Origin: Spirometra erinaceieuropaei
Lineage: Eukaryota > Platyhelminthes > Cestoda > Diphyllobothriidea > Diphyllobothriidae
DNA: 64,000 bases
Reading direction: 5' to 3'
NCBI GenBank assembly: GCA_902702965.1
Contig: CACRXP010000566.1
Coordinates: 185,336 to 249,335 of the forward strand
Within the stretch, counting starts at the first letter, position 1; every line of letters starts with the position of its first letter. Below are positions 23,090-34,913 of this stretch, in pieces. The notes under the pieces were generated by a model. It worked only from the letters and a program-made list of their open reading frames with translations. It had not been told where the DNA came from and made no database searches. Position numbers and translations under genes: made by a program.

Positions 23090-23107
23090 GAATCCGAAAC
23101 TTCAGGC
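23066..23107 (+). ncRNA. Hammerhead-ribozyme-like motif, PLE 3' end
   Basis: CTGAGGA (fits the CUGANGA core) at 23070-23076 is followed by a 6-bp stem GGATTC/GAATCC with a 6-base loop. Then come GAAAC (23096-23100), TTC and AGGC. Upstream GTCT can pair with AGGC as helix I. One extra T separates the core from stem II, and CTTC replaces the CGTC of the best copy. Cleavage ability is unproven. Confidence 0.45.
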
Positions 23108-23140
23108 AAATAAACTTCTTGTCCCAGTGATCGCATCTTC

Positions 23141-23865
23141 ATCTCCTTCTGTATTCGCCATATACTAGTAATCTGGTCGCATCTCCTCTGCCCTATCCTC
23201 AGATGGACTCAGAGGAATTTAACCGACCGCATCTGGGTTCTTGTCGCCTCGAGACTGGTTGTCATCGTGCCCTTACAGAATGCGCTCCATCGGCGATCTT
23301 GACAAAGCCTTTTATATTCGTCATATATTAGTAATCTGGTCGCATCTCCCTTCCCCCATGCTCGGATGGACTCGGTTGAATGTAACCGACTGCATCTGGG
23401 CTCCTATCAGCTCGAGACTGGTTTTCAATTTCACCACTTATTTATCTTATTCAAGGCCACATACAGGCCAGTCCTGACCGACCCGCCTACGTACCATTTT
23501 ATGAAATCCGTTACACAATGCCATATACAGCTGACATTTATTTCGGCCATGTTGATGTCCGACTATATTCCATTCTATACCGCCACATGCAGGCCTGTCC
23601 TCCCTGCAGTTTTCTGATGCTATTTTTTGAGGTTTTTTTATCCTGTTAAATTAATACAATCATTTTTAAATTTTGCTATGGAGTTTTTTTTTCACCCCTA
23701 GTTTTTCATTTTGCATAACGGACTTCTAATCTCAAAAACTTTGTATTGCACTTTGTACAGATTTTGCCTACCTCGTCTAAAATTCGCATGTAAATTTATT
23801 TTTACTTGCTTTGATGGGACCCCGACGGGGCTTTAATAAAAATAATTGAATTGAATTGAACTGAC
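23141..23865 (+). mobile_element. LINE 3' UTR continuation with tandem units and A-rich tail
   Basis: Units of about 160 bp (phrases ATTCGTCATATATTAGTAAT, GGTCGCATCTCCCTTCCCCC and ACCGACTGCATCTGGGCTCC) occur at 23142-23263 and 23264-23427. They are followed by a block with GGCCACATACAGGCCAGTCC. The end is AATAAAAATAATTGAATTGA, a pentamer tail. The same order occurs on - at 11820-12260. It belongs to the LINE interrupted at 22074. Confidence 0.75.
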
Positions 23866-26800
23866 GTCCGATAATCTTCGATACCGTGCGACCCCCCCAC
23901 CCTTCTCGAGGGTCAATACCCTCGACTTGTGCAACCCGCCTAAAAACATATTGACCTTTCTTTAAATTATAGACATATGTACGGGATGTTTCCAAGTACT
24001 CAACTTTGCAGACGGACTGTACTCCAGTCTGCACTTTGGCAACTCGTTGAGTTTATTACCAAAGCCAACGTCTGAGACCGCCCAATAAAACTGCACATGA
24101 AACGGTCACAGCTGAATGTGTCGACGTCGTTCTTCTCATTCAGGGGGACAGCATATGGGATACTGTCCCTGCAGCTCGCGGATTAAGAAGTTCAGAATAA
24201 ATCCTAATAGATTCATGCTTCAAAGGGAACCGAAACAACGGGAAATTGAAATCATCCCCCGGAGCCTCGTTACATATTTTCATATTTTGGTGTCCTTTTT
24301 GAACTATTTCAATGTACTAGACTTATCTTAACGCTGCTCTCGATTTTACGTTCAAAATCGGACAAGTTTTTGCTTGCGCCAAGTCTTCCGTTAATAAGCC
24401 GAATTAGACTGAATTAACGGTTGTATTCTATAGCATGAACCTTACACTAGGTCAGTGCAACCCACTCAGCGACGGATTGTATGTTGTCTTGAGCGCAATA
24501 TTGGAAACCACTCAAATAATTGCTTCAGTTTAGAGTTAATATATGAGTTCCGTAAATGAGTTTCGCAGTGTATAAATAACTCCTAGACAAAGTAATTGAG
24601 AAATTTTCTATGATTCTCATATCCAAACTGTATAATAACTCAGGTCAGTAATGAAGGTGGTGATGAAATGAGCACAACCTAAATTCATATTAACCACCAT
24701 GGTTGACTTGGAGTTAAATAATATATGCCGAACGAAGAATGACTTACGGATACCAGCCTTCTAGCAAATGCCGTATGTCTGCCGTATGTACATATACGGT
24801 TGATCTGCCTCTTCTTTACAGATTAGTAAGCTGCTCGCTTCAGATGATATTATATTCTGAAATGTGAAAATATTTGCTCCTCTTTTCTACCGTGCCTTTT
24901 GGGTCCACCATTTAATTCAGCTTTTTACCATGGATGCGCTGAAGGAAATTTTATTTTTACGCTTTACACGTCTGTTAACTGCCCTCAACTTGACTAGCCT
25001 TTTTTACTTCAGCAGACCGCAAAAATTTGTAACCCAAATTCCACATCAAAACAAGTGCCACATGTAAACCAACACAATAATCAAGAATCATTACCGAAAT
25101 GGAAATCCTGTATTTAAATTCCAACCTAATGCAGACATTTGTTTGAATTGAGAAGTTCGTGTAAACAGCATATTCGAGGTCGTAAGTGAATAATATAAAC
25201 TGACACTTATTTGTTCTTTTTTTCGCGTTTGGGGAAACTGAGCAGGTATATTTAGACAAAGTCGCTAAAGAAACCATACGAAGACCGACAAACTAAAATA
25301 CAGCAGCATTTTTTCGACTTCTGTAAATGAATAATAAACCGACTATTGTGACAGCATAGAGACATAAAACACGTACACATTCATTTATCTATATGTGCAT
25401 GAATTGTCTGCGGAAGCTATGAAAAAAATAGATTCTTATGAATAATAGGATGAGGCACGGTTGAAAATCTGCGAGTGGCAAGCCACGGGCCATTTTGGAT
25501 GAATATTATATATTTCGTATGATATACACATACAAATATTAATGCACATTAGAATACAATATTATAGTGCGTATTAGTATAGTTATATACAGGCTCAACT
25601 GCGCTGGTTAATTAAAAAGTTGGGGTCATGTTTTTTTGACATTTTTTATTATTCATCTTGGGCTATAGCCAATAATTGTGTGCCATTAAATGCACAGAAC
25701 GTATGATATCATATATATATATGTCTCTTTAATAACGAAATGCCATTGTAGGTTGACAAGCCATGCATACGCTTGTTAGCACTCAGTTGTCAGCAAATAT
25801 TTTCAGTTCTCAGGATGATTTTGATAAAAAATAATTTAATTATTGCAGAAATTTAGTAATGATTGGTCATTACGTGAGCCAGTATGCCAGGTGATACACA
25901 CCGTTATGTGCTCCGCTGTCAAGATTTTAGTGTAAGTTTGCGTGGTTTTGCGGTGGCGCCGTTTTGCAAACGTGGCCAATCGCAAGAATTTAACAATTTG
26001 CTTTATTTACATTAAATACATATAACATATTAGGTGACATTTGTTGCTCACTTGGGGCTCTGCAAAATATGGCGAGAAAGAGTACATAAAAAACAGGAAA
26101 CGTGATGAGTCCATTAATCTTTATTGCAAAGTATCCCACTGACACTAGGTCAAGTGTACTTCCCTGTTTGTAATTAGTTATTGGAACTTAAGACCAATCA
26201 AAAACTAGAGTGCAAACTAGTAAAAGCGTATCATTAGTTGACTGAGTTAATAAATACGTTTGCGCCTCCTACAAAAATTCTGACTATTAATTCATTGACT
26301 TCTTTGCAAATTTAGATTGCGACAGCAATTCGAAAGTCTAAGGCTACATGAAAAAAACAATACCCTACTCAAATTTCTGCGGTCTGCAAAGTGTGGAAGC
26401 GTTTGAACGTTCTCGCATCCAGAGTCTTTCAGGTTGGTTTTTTGAGGATTTGAAGGCTTTTCTGATTAAAAGTATTATATCTTAACAAAGCAGTTAGGAA
26501 AAAACTCAAATTTGATTAGTTCTGCTTTTAAAAGCCTCTGTATCTTCCGAGCTGTTTAAAAGATATAAAATATGCCTTTTTCTGTTTGTCCAAACGTGAT
26601 ACCTAGTTTTGCCAGTTATTCAAGTTAAATGAATCAGCCAGATGGACCGTTGATACAACCAAGGTGAAATAGCAGTCCTCAAAAGTTAACCTATTTAAAA
26701 TAAATTTTACGAAACTCTAGCTTCTTCTGGAGGTTTCGCTAAAAACATTACGCAATACTATGTTTCAAAGCTGATACCTTGAAGACAAAGCATCAGTTGC

Positions 26801-27445
26801 GTAAACATCTACCGTGGGGTTCGCCCAAGGCAACAGATAAGTAAACCTCCATTGGGAGTACATTTTTGACCTATAAACATTTTTTATGATCGCGCATTGT
26901 CTTTTTTGCGACGACTGTTCAAGAAATCTAGTCCCTCAGCCCATCGCGATCGCCCGTGCCGTAAATGTTTCTACTCAGATATGTCTACCCTTCGAAACAG
27001 GAAAAAATATCTGCTGTCCTTGAAGCCGATTATACTATAAGACTTTTAAAGACACTCGATTAGGCTGTCTATGTGAGAGAGTCTTGGATTGAGGCCCAGT
27101 TTGATAGGCAAAAATTAGCGCCCTCTTCTGTGTCGTTGACAGGCACATGTGATGATTATATTACGATTCGAAAAAAGTACTGTTCAGTAAGATAAATTTT
27201 AAATTTCGTCAACGAAACTGTCCGTCTACCAGACAGGAACGATTTAGAAATCGACTCGAAATTATAAACAAAAGAGATCTGAATGCGGCTTAGCACTTGA
27301 TGAGATAGATTAAAATACTTTCAGCTGACCAAACCTGAAATGTTTGTATAGATTATGTCTTATCCCCAGGGAACCTGCCTTCCGATGACACTAGTTTGCC
27401 TGTTTTCCTCGCCTAAACACTGATGCTAACGGCTAGGACTTTTTT
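23866..27445. other. Upstream flank of spectrin exons, no gene recognised
   Basis: The first 60 bases (23866-23930) match the - strand sequence at about 16215-16150, which also follows a LINE end. After about 24100 the sequence is AT-rich without recognisable coding or repeat structure. The missing first exon(s) or 5' UTR of the spectrin gene could lie here, or upstream of the window, but I see no convincing candidate. Confidence 0.4.
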
Positions 27446-27760
27446 ATGTGGAAGCAAATTTTGATAGCGCAAAGTAGGCTTCATTTCACTACTCCTTCAG
27501 AACTGAGAGCGGCTCAACAAAAGGGACTGTTTACCAAATGGATAAACGCCCAGCTCGAAAGGGACTGCGAAGAAAACGCCCTCCTTCCAGTATTCCACTA
27601 TAACAGGCGTGGAGGCCGGCAGGCAGGCGACTTTTGGGAGACCAGTCTTTCACCAAACTGGAGGAGGTCGGTGATTATTGAGCCTGTAACGGATCTTTAC
27701 CGCGACCTTTCCGATGGACGTGTGCTACTCAAGTTGCTGGAAATATATACGGGAAAAAGA
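27446..27760 (+). CDS. Beta-spectrin-like protein, exon encoding the start of CH1
   Basis: The frame ends at 27760 (YTGKR) before a GTGAGC donor, in phase 0. It encodes the first half of the first calponin-homology domain of the spectrin actin-binding domain: LRAAQQKGLFTKWINAQLE (helix A, FTKW is diagnostic), then VTDLYRDLSDGRVLLKLLEI (DGRVLLKLLE is diagnostic). Between them lie about 42 residues where other beta-spectrins have about 7, so there is an insertion of roughly 35. The exon may start at ATG 27446, or at 27501 after a good acceptor (TCATTTCACTACTCCTTCAG). In the second case an upstream exon supplies the first base of a Glu codon. The protein would join the spectrin-actin membrane skeleton beneath the plasma membrane or tegument. 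Which paralogue it is (conventional beta, beta-heavy or a flatworm form) is open. Confidence 0.88.
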
Positions 27761-28044
27761 GTGAGCTGATTTTCTGCCTTAGATCTTTTTTACGGCAAAC
27801 TACCTAAGCTCTATACCTCGCATACATGTTTTCTGTTTTTCAAGCACGTGCCACAAAAGAACCTTGACTTTCAGTCACTTTCATTGGAATTACAGAAAAC
27901 ATAACCAGACTAATTAAGTTAGTTCAGGATTCTTATTAATTTTTTACAAAGTTTAGAGCACATTAAAAATCGGGACGGACAGCAGAGAAGCCCTTAAAGT
28001 TGCGCGTTTTACTTCCAAACAAAATGTTAGATACAATAAATCAG

Positions 28045-28115
28045 CTGAGTCTAATAGTAATTTGGTGGATTCAAGACAGATTGTATAAGAATTTCTGCTT
28101 GGGAAATCAGCTTAC
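28045..28115 (+). mobile_element. SINE-A body fragment
   Basis: GTCTAATAGTAATTTGGTGG and the following bases match the body of SINE-A copy 2 (2330-2240, - strand), ending at CTTACT. The tRNA-like head is missing. It sits directly against the next FB1 copy. Confidence 0.6.
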
Positions 28116-28117
28116 TA

Positions 28118-28642
28118 CAGTAGATGTGTTGACTCATAAAATGTTAACCGAAATTGTGAGATGCATTTTCGACTCGAAAAGATTACTTGAATACGTTTGT
28201 GATGTAGGTCACTGTGCAGCCTAATCTCAGAATAATTTAATTACTTTCGGATGCCAGCTTTTGAATGAACTTCTTTCTGGCCGCCTGCAGAAACTACACT
28301 CTGCAAAAACTAACTACTTATGTAGTATGAGTTTTTCACATTGATTTTAGACGCCCTTATAAATTCAAAAATATCAGAAAGAGAACATGCATAGAAATAT
28401 TTATTTTTTTATTCATTTGGAAGAACACCACGTCTTCCGAGAAGAGGATAATTCAGTGTTTGAAAAGTCTTCAATTATGACCTTTGCTTAAGAAGGTAAA
28501 ATGTCTGTTCACAAAACAGTGTGACATCAGGTCGGGCCGAAAAAAATTTGGAAACAAATAAATCGAAACGAATCTCATAATTAGAGACTTTTTAAACATC
28601 GAATTATCCTCTTCTCTGAAGACGTAATGTTCTTCCAAATGA
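28118..28642. repeat. FB1 palindromic element, copy 2 (truncated)
   Basis: The left end CAGTAGATGTGTTGACTCAT and left arm are complete. The inverted right arm runs only from the centre to about 28642 (GACGTAATGTTCTTCCAAAT) before unrelated sequence begins. Confidence 0.75.
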
Positions 28643-31154
28643 CCATGTCGCTCAGACTGTTAGAACATTTTCCTTAATTTTGTGGGTACGACGCCCACTG
28701 ATCAAAGTGCCAGTTGTGCAAAATTTGCCAGACAAATTCAGAAATTCTGAGAATTAATCTTCTTGGAGATGGAGATAGATCAGATGACCCATTTGAAATT
28801 CATAAAAAGACTGTCGATCCGAAATAAATGAATGGCGACAAGAAATCGAGGTTTTACGTAAAGCAGCTCTCTTGCGCACACCTGCAATATATATACGGGA
28901 AGGACTATAAAATATCTCAAAAAATAGCCGTATTTTAGGTGGGACCCAAAATGCAGACGTGATATAGTTGTCTAAAACATTAACAAAAAATGTAAAGATA
29001 CAATTTTCGGTCAACACTTAATGTAAATAGGCAGCCTAAAGAACCGCCTAAAGCAGACAACGAGTTCAGGATGGAAGGTGAATTAACAGCTGAAGAAATG
29101 CGCACAAATTTCGTCGAAAGTCGATCTGAACAAGACTGCCCATTTTATTCTATCTCCACCTGCCCTTCAGTTTCACGAGGTTGCGTTAACCTTGCCTCGG
29201 TAGCCCATTCAAATTGCGGGACAAATCAGATAAGAATAACTGGCGTGCCTAACCCCATAGCGACGAATTTGCGTCCGAAGTCTGATTCAGTTTGGAAAGA
29301 GGAACGACTAGGTCTGTTACGTTCTCAAATGAGATTGCTTCCCCCCCCGCAGACGGATGCGCAAAAGATGCCTTTTGGAGTTGCCAAACGACATTCTCGT
29401 GGGGTGGGGGGGTCTGTTGGCGGGTCGACCGGTTAGAGCAGACTGAAAACCAGGTCTACATGCAAGTAGTCCAGACTGACACGGGTCGTTTTCATGGTCT
29501 TGAACAAACAAAAGATGGCAGTACTGCCTGCCTCAGAATGTCAGTCTGTATACTGATATGGAGACTGTCTTTCTCTTTGGTAACATAAGCGGTAAAAAGA
29601 AGTGATTGCCGTAAAAATGGGCTGTTTCACTTGCTTCGGTATTCTTTTCACGCCCTCAGTTGACTTTTCACATAAGCAACCGATCAGAAGGACAGTAGTG
29701 ACTGCAAATAAGCCTGCCCTACACATGTTCAACACCGGCTAACAGATTCGCTTCTGAAGCCACCATCTTGGGTCAGAACGCCACAACCAGGGAGCAAGCC
29801 CTGTCATGCATAACGAGGCTCTTTGAAAGACAACTGCTGGAGACCCTAGAAGAGGGGATCACTGGCGCTCTTGACTGAGGCAGGGGTGTAGTCATCTCGC
29901 AGTCACGGCATCTACGGCGGATGGAGTCTCTTGAACTTCCTTGCATCATCAAAACGATTTTTTCTACCTCATGATGCTAAAATTTACCAAAATGTGGCCA
30001 CCTGGGCAGGTTATTGAGCAGCCTGTAATACCGGGCACTTGTTGAGCCTTATTGTTTACTCTCTGTCGTCCCATCACTGACCACCAACCCGATTATAGTG
30101 GCTACTAGCACCTTATTGGGACTCAATGGAATACCTGAAGGGCCTCTATCGCGTTCACACGCTGACTGCCACCCAGCAGATGCGGGAAGGGAGTTATTCA
30201 CAGGTCTCGTTTCTCCACCGCCTAGCCCCACCGGCGTATTTTCTTTTCCCACACCCACGACACAAGTGATGAGGGTGTTCGAAGAACCGAACTTACTTCA
30301 TGGGAACAGGTGAATGGTTAACCTCGAGGATGCAGTTCACAAAGTGACTTCAGTTAGAAGTCGCTCCATAAACTCTCATACGGCGTTGTAATGGAGCGGC
30401 AAATTAATGGAGAGAGTATTCTTTGATGTGGAAATGTAAGTAGGTTTTCTGAGCAGTTCAGAAAAGTGTTTTTTTTAAAAAATAATTTTGGCAGTCATTT
30501 TTGCAAGGAAAAATCCGTTCGTCATCAAATTCCCCTTCCTTGGTACCAGGTGGATAAATGTTTCCAGGCCCGTCGACCGAACGATTCTTGAATTTTTAAC
30601 TTCGAAATCATGGAGGAGACTAGAGCTGACTACAAGAGGCTTGAATTTCTGCACCTTGGAGGAGATTTCCGTGTTCCACTATCTATATATTCAGCATATT
30701 TTTCTTCTTTCTTTTGCGAATAAACGCAGAAGCAACTGATTATAGGGCTTTGTTACGAGGAGCAGTGTAAACGAGTGACTTATGCGGTGGAAGTTTAACC
30801 AGTGTCAGAAAGGTGGCAGGCAGTATCTACTGTCACACCGAAGTGCGATTCATTAGTTAGGGCGAATTACAGGATAGAACGCGGGTAGGATCTAGGACAT
30901 ACGGCGAAGCCCATGAAACAGTAACACAAACTTTAAAATACGCATCTTGGCAGTAAACATGATTACGTGATTAAGGCTACTCTAGTGTGTGGTATAGAAC
31001 AGGATGAGAAGAGAAGGTGCTGCCCTTGTCTGCGTCAGATCTATTTCCAACAGCATCTCTAATTATGCATTTTCGATATTTTACCATCAGTCTGGATGCC
31101 TGTTTGTACTCATTGCATGAAGTGGATATTCAGGCGTTCTTTTTCATCCACGTA

Positions 31155-32149
31155 CAGTGCGTGACCTTTCTCATGAAATGTTGGCTGAAATTCTGAAATG
31201 CGTTTTCGATTAGGAAGAATTTCTTGGTCGCGGTTGTGATATTGATTTTCATAAAGCATACTCTTATAACATTTTAGACTCGGCAGGATGTCAGCTTTAA
31301 AATGCACTTCTTTTCACTCTCCTGCAGAAAGCGTGCTCCGTAAAAAATGACTACTTGCGTAGCATGCATTTTTCCCATTGATCTTCAATGGCCTTTCAAA
31401 TTCAAATATAGTTTATAGAAACCCCAAACAAAAATATTCTTTCTTTCAGTCGCTCGATAGAGAACCACGTCATCTTCATATTTTATACTCAAAAAAGAAA
31501 TATAATTAGGTTTAAAAAAGTTTTCTAATTGCCGAATAATTTGGAACCTGATCGTTTGTTGCATTAGCGCTTAGTGATTACACTCTACAAGGTGCATGCG
31601 TTCCGCGTAAAGAAAATCCCATATTTTTCTATGTCATTTAAGAGATATCAAACAGGGTCCATAAAATTTAGCAATGGATGAGGTCCATGTTGTTTATTTC
31701 ATGAGGAGCAGTGGTAAACAGCCAGGTACGATGCTATGTGAATGGACATATCGCGGTCTTAAAAAGTCTCATAATTAGAAACTTTTTAAGAACCTAATTA
31801 TACTCCTTCCTTGAATAAAAAAATATAAAGAAGACGTGATTCTCTATTGATTAACTAAAAGAAAGCATTCTTTTGTTTGTGGTTTCTATAAAATATATTT
31901 GAATTTCCAAGACCATCGAAAATCAGTGGGAAAAATGCATGCTACTTAAGTAGTCATTTTTTACCAAGCACGCTTTCTACAGGAGATTGAAAAGAAGTGC
32001 ATTTAAAAGCCGACATCCTGCCAAGTCCAAAATGTTATAAGAGTATGCCTTAAGATAATCAGCATCACAACTGCGACCAAATAATCCTTCCTAATCGAAA
32101 ACGCATTTCAGAATTTCAGCCAACATTTCATGAGATAGGTCACGCACTG
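31155..32149. repeat. FB1 palindromic element, copy 3 (complete, TA-flanked)
   Basis: It starts CAGTGCGTGACCTTTCTCAT and ends with the exact inverse GGTCACGCACTG, each end bordered by TA (31153-31154 and 32150-32151). Length is 995 bp. The arms pair over about 450 bp with a short centre near 31640-31740. No open frame of note. The TA border and CAGT start are what Tc1/mariner-type MITEs show. Confidence 0.85.
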
Positions 32150-32382
32150 TACATATTCCAGTAAACTGCGTCTTCTTCCACGTTTGCCCCCTGTTGGAAG
32201 GACACCTCTCTGTTTTAAATTTTGATGGGACGCCTACATTACAGGTGACCTTGTGCTAAATTCCAGGAGATTTGGGGATAGATTCAGGGCACGGCATAAG
32301 GTGCCCGCCTGAAATTAAGCGCGAGGCCACTTGTAGAAGAGGAGTACTTTCAATCCTGTTAAATCCAAACTTTTTGTAACTA

Positions 32383-33334
32383 CAGTACGTGGGCTAACTC
32401 ATTAAATGTCAACAGAAATTCCGAAGTGCGTTTCCGTTTCGGAAAGATTAATTGAGTAGGGTTGCAAAAGTTCTCATTATGCAGCGTAAATCTATAATAA
32501 TTTGGGCATCTCAGGACGAAGGCTATTGAAAAACGTCTTTTCGGCTGCATCCAAAAATCATACTCGTAAAAAATGACTACTTAAGTTGTATGAATTTTCA
32601 TCATTGATTTTCGATGTCCTTAAAGATTCAATTTTATCTCATGGAAAGCATGCATGATCATATTTCTTCTTTTGCTCATTCAGTAGAAAATGACGTCTTC
32701 TTCCAATTTTACACTCAAATAAAGAGTATAATTTAGTTTTAAAAAAGTTTCCAATTGTGAGGATTTTAATACCAAGAAATGGCCCTTTATAAAACGTCAT
32801 GTGGCTAAAATCTACTGCTTAATTTTATGAACCCCATATAGTCTCCTCTTAATACAGTAGAGAAATGTATGGTTTTCCGAACGCGGAAATTGTGCGGCTT
32901 GTAGTTTGGGAACCCTGAATCCAAGTGTAACGACAGGTTGGGTTTAAAATCATTCGGGAATTGGCGAGGTTTTATAAAACGGAATTGTACCCTTCCTTAG
33001 AGCATAAAATCGGAAGAAGACCTAATGTTCTACTGAATAGGCAGAAGAATGGATATTTTTATGCATGTTTTTCACGAGATATAATTGAATTTTTAAGGGC
33101 ATCGACAAGTAATGAAAAAATGCATGCTACTTAAGTAGTTCTTTTTTACGAAGTATGAGTTTTGGATGCAGCCGGAAAGGAGTTTATTCAAAAGCCGGTG
33201 TCCTGGGTTAACTGAATTGCCATAGAATTATGCTGCAAGATGATTCGTTTTAAAAACCTGCTTAGTTAATCTTTTCGAAACGAAAACGCATTTCGGAATT
33301 TCTGTTTACGTTTCATGAGTTTGCCCAATTACTG
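32383..33334. repeat. FB1 palindromic element, copy 4 (complete)
   Basis: It starts CAGTACGTGGGCTAACTCAT after TA and ends GAGTTTGCCCAATTACTG. The arms mirror each other through phrases such as GACTACTTAAGT / ACTTAAGTAGTT. It lies only about 230 bp from copy 3. Confidence 0.85.
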
Positions 33335-33724
33335 AATGCAAACATCTCAGACACTGGCAAGATTTCCTGATTATCATAGTATAAACGCATTTTCCAATAT
33401 AATTTTATAAGCATAAGAACAGAAGGACACTCAAGCAGTGATTTAACGCGCTTTAAAACTCAGTTTGCGCCGTGAAATAAACCAAGTTTACCAAAATATT
33501 TTTTGGTTGAGGTTGCTCCTTCTTCTGGAAAGAAGTTAAAAATATGATCTCCTGCACAATGCTGAAGTCCTTTATATATGAAGTCCACGATAACTAGTTG
33601 AACATAGAAGAGAGTCGAAAGTCGGCGAAAGAAATAAACATCGCACAGTTTTTATTTCTTTTGCAGATTACTGAACGATCGCTGAGCGCCCCCTACCATT
33701 GTATATTCCCGATCGAAAACCGAC

Positions 33725-34215
33725 AGGGCAACGGGCTCGTGGCCCGGTGGGTAAAGGCGTGGACTTCTAAACCAACAGGTAGCGAGTTCGAGGCTCAGGT
33801 ATTCCACATTTCGGGCTTGGGTATGGCTGGCTGACGACGGATAATAAGCCAGAAATGGCCATTCCAGTCTCCCTTGTCTTTGTCGGTAATGCCATCCTGC
33901 CTATGTATCATGCGCCGCTGTGCGGCTGCGGTTGGGCTCGAGAGAGAGTCCTTAAGGCACAACCGAACGAATGAGTTCCGTAAGAACGATCGGTGAGCAC
34001 CCCCCACCATTGTATATTCCCGATCGAAAACCGACAGGGCAACGGGCTCGTGGTCCAGTGGTTAGAGACGTGGTTTTCTAACTAGCAGGTCGCGAGTTCG
34101 AGCCTCGGGTGTTGCACACTTCGGGGCTGGGTATGACTGGCTGACGACGGATAATAAGCCAGAAATGGCCATTTCACTCTCCCTGTCCTTCGTCGGTAAA
34201 GACATTCTGCCAACA
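33725..34215 (+). mobile_element. SINE-B, two units in tandem (about 310 bp period)
   Basis: Two tRNA-Arg-like heads start at 33733 and 34043. Each has GGCTCGTGG..CGGTGG or CCAGTGG (A box), an anticodon arm around CTTCTAA or TTTCTAA, and GCGAGTTCGAG (B box). The body of both reads GGCTGACGACGGATAATAAG and CCAGAAATGGCCATT. A linker with CATTGTATATTCCCGATCGA joins the units. Confidence 0.8.
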
Positions 34216-34739
34216 TGAAAATTCCCGAATATTTCTCTAGGCCATACCAGGCGCTAAGCACTTCACTCCACTTAATGGACCCAAAATAACCGCGAAAACA
34301 AGTTTACATCTACTTTTTACGGAAAGCAACATATGACCTTACAAATCATTCACAATAAATGCAAACACTCACAGTACTCAAAAAGTAATGTTACTGCGTG
34401 AGAAGAAAACATGTGACTAAGACCATTCTGAGAGACGAGGTAGCAAATACCGGTATTATTAATCTACAATTAACTTCTTACTGGCGGGACTGCTTCGAGA
34501 AAGATTAATAGAACATTGCCGCCTGTTGAATGAGAAGAAACATAGCCAAACGTCCAAGACCTGCTTAAAGGGAATTTCAGAGCCCCAAAAAGACCTCTGA
34601 TCCGAATCACGGGGAATTTTTAGCATTTTAACATTGCCCACTTCGGTTGGTCAGTCATTCAGCTTGTACTGATGCTGCTGGTTCAAAGCTTAGAAAGCCT
34701 GAAAACTACTTTTAACTGTTCGTCTGCGTTTGCCGACAG

Positions 34740-34913
34740 CTGAACACAACTCGTGGAAACATGAGAGCCCACTTTATGGAGAATGTGAGCAAGGCGTTGG
34801 CAGTTCTCAAGGAGAGAAACATTCATTTGGAGAATATTGGCGCTAGTGATATCGTCGATGGAAATGCCAATCTCATTCTTGGACTCATCTGGACCATTAT
34901 GCTGCATTTTCAG
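34740..34913 (+). CDS. Beta-spectrin-like protein, exon encoding the end of CH1
   Basis: Bounded by a CAG acceptor (34738-34739 AG) and a GTAAGC donor at 34914; 58 codons, phase 0 on both sides. It reads [20 protein letters not shown], then [20 protein letters not shown] and [25 protein letters not shown] and LGLIWTI.L.FQ are hallmark stretches of the first CH domain in beta-spectrins and alpha-actinins, at the actin-contact face. Joined to the previous exon (..GKR then LNTT..) it gives a continuous domain matching the family's GERLPKPTKGRMR region in position. Codon composition is more balanced than in the AT-rich flanks. This is the best-supported coding stretch in the window. Confidence 0.95.

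Larger units (their letters stand above)
22074..23140 (+). mobile_element. Penelope-like element, 5'-truncated, GIY-YIG intact
   Basis: The PLE piece is inserted in the LINE 3' UTR. The LINE repeat unit resumes at about 23142. It starts within the end of the RT region (TQILNFNSKH, then HKRSC), holds a full GIY-YIG open frame and ends with the hammerhead-like motif at 23066-23107 and AAATAAAC. At its 5' edge a 17-bp inverted copy of its own first bases makes a hairpin (22074-22115). Confidence 0.85.
27761..34739 (+). other. Spectrin intron 1 (6979 bp)
   Basis: GTGAGC donor and a GACAG acceptor after a T/C-rich run. It holds a SINE-A body piece, three FB1 copies and two SINE-B units. 29000-31100 has no recognised feature apart from a C-rich tract (29341) and short frames without motifs. 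33335-33720 has nothing recognised. Confidence 0.8.

Noticed and set aside
29071..29588. Frames of 121 and 98 codons on + at 29.1-29.6 kb within intron 1
   Set aside because: No domain, they pass through a C-rich tract, and there is no splice signal consistent with the spectrin phase.
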